Positions 7,701 through 10,707 of a stretch of DNA of 10,707 nucleotides are shown piece after piece. Source of the stretch: an uncultured Candidatus Competibacteraceae bacterium. GTDB taxonomy: Bacteria; Pseudomonadota; Gammaproteobacteria; Competibacterales; Competibacteraceae. A model generated the notes under the pieces. It saw only the letters and a list, made by a program, of their open reading frames with translations. It had not been told where the DNA came from and did not search any database. The stretch lies in the NCBI GenBank assembly GCA_937872125.1, contig CALMNY010000137.1, forward strand, positions 1 to 10,707. The letters are read 5' to 3'. Positions within the stretch are counted from its first letter, which is position 1. The number at the start of each line of letters is the position of its first letter. Made by a program: the position numbers and the translations under genes.

Positions 7701-8219
7701 CGGGTGGGCGACACCGTGACGCTCGGCAATTTGAGCGGCGCTGTGTCGAATATCAACATCCGCGCCACCACGATTACCGACTGGGATCGCAAGGAAATCA
7801 TCGTGCCCAACAACACCTTTATTACCAGTTCGCTGATCAACTGGGCGCGGAGCGACCCCATCACGCGCGTCGTGATTCCGGTCGGGGTTGCTTACGACAG
7901 CGATCCCGTACAGGTGCAGGAGGTCCTGTTGGCGGTGGCGACCGCACACCCGCTGGCGGTCAAAGAGCCGGCGCCGGCGGTGCTGTTCCTGAAGTTCGGC
8001 GAAAGCGCGCTGGAGTTTGAAGTGCGGGTGTTCGTGCGGGAACTGGCCAACCGTCTGCCGCTGACCCACGACTTGCACCATCTTATTTTGCAGGCGCTGC
8101 GCGCGAACCGGATCGAAATTCCCTTTCCGCAGCGGGAGGTGCATCTGCGCGGCGTGGCGCCGCCGCCGCCGCCACCGGTGAGCCGCGAGAGCGGTGACTG
8201 CGATGCGCGCGATCGGTGA
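4794..8219 (+). CDS. MscK/MscM (KefA/YjeP)-type large mechanosensitive channel
   Basis: An 1141-aa inner-membrane channel that would open under membrane tension to release solutes during hypo-osmotic shock. Layout: signal peptide (residues 1 to about 25, ending IAAA); a long Gln/Ala/Leu-rich periplasmic coiled-coil region (about 30-450); roughly ten or eleven membrane segments from about 511, including 706-725 and 735-755; and a C-terminal MscS module. That module has the glycine/alanine-rich pore helix starting VQWLVAALGLGLGFGLKEIF (from 935), then FSGVILLLERPIRVGD and the beta-domain signature IIVPNNTFI (PNN at about 1005). Length matches E. coli MscK (1120) and MscM (1107). The C-terminus ends in a six-proline run (1123-1128) and a charged tail. 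The ribosome binding site GAGG lies about 6 bases before ATG 4794. It follows the SDR gene by 53 bases, so co-transcription is possible. I cannot decide between MscK and MscM orthology, so no symbol is given. Confidence 0.95.
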   Translation: MIKATWLRALVLFIFLACGVQAIAAAPGPTADPGSAAATRPTIEQVQAKLAALATLSDLPESERTQARELYQQALSQLQAAQNYADTLASYQQLQTSVSLETARLQQTLTSAPQPAPSPTLSIEKLSQQLAQTQVSLSDAQKRLADLDQQLTVQQARPKNISTELSSLKQQAVDLENKLQSAVPPNTTLLLAQARLLALTTQRQALNQQIAMLEQERLSYDVRYALLNTQRAAAAREVEQAQLQAQQLQNLLSTRRRDEATAVVQQTDQATQEAATKPAVIQAAAAENAAISRRLAELVQKSNEFDDRQAQVSEHLAQLTERMRGIQQQLGIAGFSDAIGPVLLEERRSLPDVRQYQRGASERQQGIIQARLAQFQTEEQLRQVRAVEDNLKELAAQFDPHWSEAQRQAVLAELRPLLVERQQLLEKLSNGYSNLTTGLVALDEAQHKLIEQAERYGTLLDRHLLWIRSSPRPDSAWLKNLGQALDWLVEPAHWGEVWQNLGRGAQNQPAWATLGALVFLGLLYYRRGLIKRLGEGVDAIGDVRRDRFGLTSRALAMTVLLALPWPWLLGWLAWLLYVSGNAADFSRGLGLGLFAGAFMAVNITFLRQLCRPQGVAMAHFGWSEAGCRLLRRHLNWFLWIGPLGPIIVGLCEMQPDTLYSDTLGRLAFSISSLALVAVLWRVLDPRQALLAGLAAAQAGATWRSRYLWYPLIVGISVLVVLLALVGYYYTAMQLRGRMVLTGWLLLGAVILVNLFLRWLNISQRRLALQHALARREAQLAARASKDAVPASGEGAPEILNLPNLDLTTISAQTRSLMSLTVLLGLGFGLWQIWGGLIPAFSILNEITLWHQTVQTAGGVQVADITLGSIVIAGALLVLIGFLARNLPGVLELVVLQPLAVDPGNRSAIITISRYLIIAVGLVTALDIIGIGWNQVQWLVAALGLGLGFGLKEIFSNFFSGVILLLERPIRVGDTVTLGNLSGAVSNINIRATTITDWDRKEIIVPNNTFITSSLINWARSDPITRVVIPVGVAYDSDPVQVQEVLLAVATAHPLAVKEPAPAVLFLKFGESALEFEVRVFVRELANRLPLTHDLHHLILQALRANRIEIPFPQREVHLRGVAPPPPPPVSRESGDCDARDR

Positions 8220-8551
8220 GACGCTGGGCATCCTCCGCTGAGTTGGCGAAGTTGCTGCTACGGGTCGAGCGGATAGGACAGGCAACCCAACTCCAGCGAA
8301 ATCGTGCGGCCGGCGGCGATGAACATCACGCCGTACTCGTCCTGCCTGGACGCATCGAAGCGAAAAGCCGGGAAGAAGACGCTCAACGCCGCCACGACGC
8401 TATTCCAGTGGTCGAAAAAGGGCGCCACCATGCAAATCTCGACTTTGGCCATTTTGGGGTCTGACGCGTCATCCGCTGAGGTCGCTGCGCTTACCCGCTC
8501 GCTGTCCCGACCCTGGCCAGCGTCAGGTTCTCAATCGATCCAGGAAACCCT
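8220..8551. other. 332-base gap between the channel and mutarotase genes
   Basis: Apart from the small minus-strand ORF at 8258-8452, I see no RNA gene, no clear intrinsic terminator after the channel gene (no stem followed by a T-run), and no convincing promoter for the mutarotase gene. Any promoter for the mutarotase/pta pair would have to lie at about 8453-8540. Confidence 0.4.
8258..8452 (-). CDS. Small hypothetical protein, 64 aa
   Basis: Not recognised. The 64-aa product begins MAKVEICMVAPFFDHW, continues with a hydrophobic stretch VVAALSVFFPAF (about 19-30), and ends LELGCLSYPLDP. Counting third codon positions, 54 of 64 are G or C, as expected for a real gene in this genome, and amino-acid use is balanced (Trp, Phe, Tyr, Cys present). 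Against it, no Shine-Dalgarno precedes the ATG at 8452, and the frame is open upstream for 26 more codons with no start before a TGA. It could be leaderless, use a weak internal start (ATG 8431), or be the end of a decayed larger gene. It lies tail-to-tail with the channel gene and head-to-head with the mutarotase gene. The overlapping plus-strand frames (8216-8464, 8304-8555) look like shadows. Confidence 0.45.
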   Translation of the reverse strand: MAKVEICMVAPFFDHWNSVVAALSVFFPAFRFDASRQDEYGVMFIAAGRTISLELGCLSYPLDP

Positions 8552-9415
8552 ATGAACCCTTCAACTCTGGATGCTGTTTCCATCCTCGTTCCGGGCGCCG
8601 GCGATCTGCCCAAACGGACGCTCGTCGCCCCCGACGGCGCGCGGGCCGAAATTTACCTGCACGGCGCGCACGTCACCTCATGGGTCCCGGCGGGCGGTTC
8701 GGAACGGCTATTCATGAGCCGGGCCTCTCAGTTCAAGCCCGGCACGCCGATTTGCGGCGGCATCCCGGTCGTCTTCCCCCAGTTCGGCACGACCGGGCCG
8801 CTGGCTCAACATGGCTTTGCGCGGATGATGCCGTGGGAGTTTGTCGGCGCGGAGGCGATGGGCGCGGGCGCATCCGCCGTCTTCCGTTTATGCGACAATG
8901 AGGCCAGCCGCTCTCTCTGGGCCAACGCTTTTCTGGCCGAACTGACCGTCGCCATCGGCGGCAACCAGTTGACGGCGACGCTCGCCATCACCAACACTGG
9001 CGCGGAATCCTTCACTTTCACCAGCGCGTTCCATACTTACTTTGCTGTGACCGACCTCGCCGCGACCGCCGTCGAGGGACTGGCGGGCGTGCAGTATTGC
9101 GACGCGGCGGCCGGCTGGACCGACGGCCAACAGATCGCCCCGCGCGTGGACTTCACCGGCGAAGTCAACCGGATTTACTTCGACACGCCGGCTGAGTTGC
9201 GCCTGGTCGAACCGAGCCGGACGATGCTCATTCGTTCCGCCGGTTTCCCGGATACGGTGGTCTGGAATCCGGCAGCGGCCAGGTGCGCTACCATGCCCGA
9301 CCTGGAGCCGGATGACTATCAGCGGTTTGTCTGCGTCGAGGCGGCGGTCATCGGTACGCCGATCCATCTGGCGCCCGGCGCGCGCTGGCAGGGCGCGCAA
9401 ACGCTGGCAGCCTGA
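8552..9415 (+). CDS. D-hexose-6-phosphate mutarotase (aldose 1-epimerase superfamily, YeaD-like)
   Basis: A 287-aa cytosolic enzyme that should interconvert alpha and beta anomers of glucose-6-phosphate and related hexose-6-phosphates. Family signatures in order: GAHVTSWVPAG (38-48), FKPGTPICGGIPVVFPQFG (61-79), QHGFAR (86-91), FHTYFAVTDL (160-169), DTVVWNP (234-240), and DYQRFVCVEAA (255-265). His161 and Glu263 are the expected general acid/base pair, matching the yeast YMR099C arrangement; His87 and the arginines nearby fit phosphate-sugar binding. Length is typical for the family (about 270-300). The ribosome binding site AGGA lies about 8 bases before the ATG. The pta gene starts 37 bases downstream on the same strand, suggesting co-transcription. 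With glgP in the same window it fits glucose-phosphate traffic from glycogen, though the two are not in one transcript. Galactose mutarotase activity on free sugars is less likely given the YeaD-type motifs. Confidence 0.93.
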   Translation: MNPSTLDAVSILVPGAGDLPKRTLVAPDGARAEIYLHGAHVTSWVPAGGSERLFMSRASQFKPGTPICGGIPVVFPQFGTTGPLAQHGFARMMPWEFVGAEAMGAGASAVFRLCDNEASRSLWANAFLAELTVAIGGNQLTATLAITNTGAESFTFTSAFHTYFAVTDLAATAVEGLAGVQYCDAAAGWTDGQQIAPRVDFTGEVNRIYFDTPAELRLVEPSRTMLIRSAGFPDTVVWNPAAARCATMPDLEPDDYQRFVCVEAAVIGTPIHLAPGARWQGAQTLAA

Positions 9416-9452
9416 CCAGCAACTACTCCTCACAACAAGCTGAAAGACCCTT

Positions 9453-10707
9453 ATGCAAATTTTCTACCTGATTCCCACCCGTCAGAATGTAGGCCTGACT
9501 TCTGTGGCTCTCGGCGTTGCCTGCGCTCTGCAACGGCACGGCTTCCGGGTCGGCTTCGTTAAACCGGTGGGCGAGGTGGATACCACGCACGACCATTCAA
9601 TCGAGTTCGCCCGCGAGATCTGTTTGATCGAAGCCCCCAACTCAGTCTCCATCATCCAGGCGGATGAGCGGCTGGCGGCGGGCCAGGAACCGGAACTGCT
9701 GGAAGAAATCGTCAGCCTGTGCCTGCGCGCCGCCGAAGGGGTTGATGTGCTGGTAGCCGAGGGTATGCACAGCGACGCGGTTCACCCATTCACGCCGCGT
9801 CTGAATGCCGAGATTGTGCGCAGCCTGAAGGCCGAGGTGATTCTTGTGACCAGCGTCACAGGCAGCAATGGCAACGGTAATGCCGTGGAGGAAATCACCC
9901 ATATGGCGCAGCGTATGGGCCAGGTGGGCTGTCACATCGCCGGCGCCATCATCAACAAGACTCCCGCCAGATTCGACGCCGAAGCCGCCCGCCAGGCGCT
10001 GGGCGACATCGCGTTGTGGGGCGTGGTGCATTACGACTCGATCCTGCGGGCGCCGCGCACGCTGGATGTAGCGCGCCATCTGAACGCCCGCGTGCTGGTC
10101 GAGGGTGAGCTGGCTACCCGCCGCGTGCTGGAAACCGTGATCACCGCCCGCTCTGCCGCCGAGATGATCCATCGTCTCGTGCCCGGCGCGCTGATCATGG
10201 GCGCGGGCGACCGCGACGACATCATGCTCGCTACCGCGCTGGCGGCCAGCAAAGGGGTGCAACTGGCCGGGCTGGTGCTGACGCACGGTTCGGAAATTGA
10301 TCCCCGTATCCGCAAGCTGGCCTCGCACGCCTTCGAAAGCGGTCTGCCGGTCCTCAGCGTGGCCAACGACACGTTCATTACCGCCACCCATATTGATCAC
10401 ATGCCGAGCGCCGTTCCTGCGGACGATCTCGTGCGCATCAACGCTGTGCTGGATGCGGTAGCCGAACAGCTCTCGCCTGAAATCCTCAACGCCAGCGTCC
10501 GGAGGCCGGCCTCGACCCAGATGTCGCCGCCGGCCTTCCGCTACCGGCTGATCCAGAAAGCGCGGGCCGCGAACCAGCGCATCGTGCTGCCGGAGGGGGA
10601 CGAGCCGCGCACCGTCCGGGCCGCGGTCATCTGCGCGGAAAAAGGCATCGCGCGCTGCGTGCTGCTCGGCCAGCGCGCCGCCATCGAGGCGGTGGCGACC
10701 GCCCATG
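9453..10707 (+). CDS. pta: Phosphate acetyltransferase, 3' end truncated by window edge
   Basis: Converts acetyl-CoA plus phosphate to acetyl-phosphate plus CoA (reversible), normally paired with acetate kinase. 418 codons are present of a family of about 700 aa. Domains: a BioD-like P-loop N-terminal region starting MQIFYLIPTRQNVGLTSVAL (1-20); a central DRTGG domain (about 222-335, with LIMGAGDRDDIMLATALAA from 247); then the start of the catalytic PTA_PTB domain at about 362 (FRYRLIQKARAANQRIVLPE, followed by GDEPRT). Order and spacing match the long E. coli-type Pta. The P-loop reads TRQNVGLTS, without the canonical GK, as is usual for this family where the first domain is regulatory. The ribosome binding site is poor (GAAAG about 8 bases upstream), so expression may rely on coupling to the mutarotase gene 37 bases upstream. 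Whether ackA follows is outside the window. Confidence 0.96.
   Translation, partial: MQIFYLIPTRQNVGLTSVALGVACALQRHGFRVGFVKPVGEVDTTHDHSIEFAREICLIEAPNSVSIIQADERLAAGQEPELLEEIVSLCLRAAEGVDVLVAEGMHSDAVHPFTPRLNAEIVRSLKAEVILVTSVTGSNGNGNAVEEITHMAQRMGQVGCHIAGAIINKTPARFDAEAARQALGDIALWGVVHYDSILRAPRTLDVARHLNARVLVEGELATRRVLETVITARSAAEMIHRLVPGALIMGAGDRDDIMLATALAASKGVQLAGLVLTHGSEIDPRIRKLASHAFESGLPVLSVANDTFITATHIDHMPSAVPADDLVRINAVLDAVAEQLSPEILNASVRRPASTQMSPPAFRYRLIQKARAANQRIVLPEGDEPRTVRAAVICAEKGIARCVLLGQRAAIEAVATAH

Noticed and set aside
6503..8020. A 505-codon open frame on the plus strand, out of phase with the channel gene
   Set aside because: It lies wholly within the MscK-like gene, its translation is rich in Gly, Arg, Ala and Pro without any family motif, and long out-of-phase frames are expected in GC-rich DNA.
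7425..8285. A 286-codon minus-strand frame opposite the MscS domain
   Set aside because: Composition is dominated by Arg, Gln and His, and it conflicts with a clear conserved domain on the plus strand.
9642..10706. A 354-codon open frame antisense to pta
   Set aside because: The plus strand encodes unmistakable Pta domains; the antisense translation is rich in His, Arg and Gln with no recognisable motif, typical of a shadow frame.

Overview
This is a GC-rich bacterial chromosomal window with strong G/C third-position bias. The proteins look gammaproteobacterial: a Pta with an E. coli-type BioD-like N-terminus, a very long MscK/MscM-type mechanosensitive channel, and a DprE2-like reductase. 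A glycogen-cycling gammaproteobacterium of the Competibacteraceae kind would fit the gene set, but that is inference; no rRNA or taxonomic marker is present.

Layout. Positions 1-2122 (minus) hold most of glycogen phosphorylase glgP, whose 3' end lies off the left edge. Positions 2123-2367 are non-coding and hold two perfect hairpins, one in the glgP leader and one REP-like. Positions 2368-2685 (minus) encode a 105-aa protein of unknown function. Positions 2686-2893 form a divergent intergenic region with a promoter-like site and a perfect 7-bp inverted repeat. From 2894 a plus-strand group follows: a predicted glycosyltransferase that is broken by one in-frame TAA at 3770 although its reading frame continues to 4015; a short-chain dehydrogenase (4000-4740) overlapping the tail of that frame; and an 1141-aa mechanosensitive channel (4794-8219). 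Positions 8258-8452 (minus) carry a small ORF with coding-like third positions. Then come a D-hexose-6-phosphate mutarotase (8552-9415) and the first 418 codons of phosphate acetyltransferase pta (9453 to the right edge).

How the genes work together. GlgP releases glucose-1-phosphate from glycogen, the mutarotase interconverts anomers of hexose-6-phosphates, and Pta links acetyl-CoA to acetyl-phosphate, so the two ends of the window touch stored-carbon and overflow metabolism. The middle block (glycosyltransferase, DprE2-like reductase, MscK-like channel) points to the cell envelope. No mobile element, CRISPR array, tRNA or rRNA was seen. The most notable observation is the apparent single-base nonsense mutation in the glycosyltransferase. 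I found no convincing new multi-gene system.
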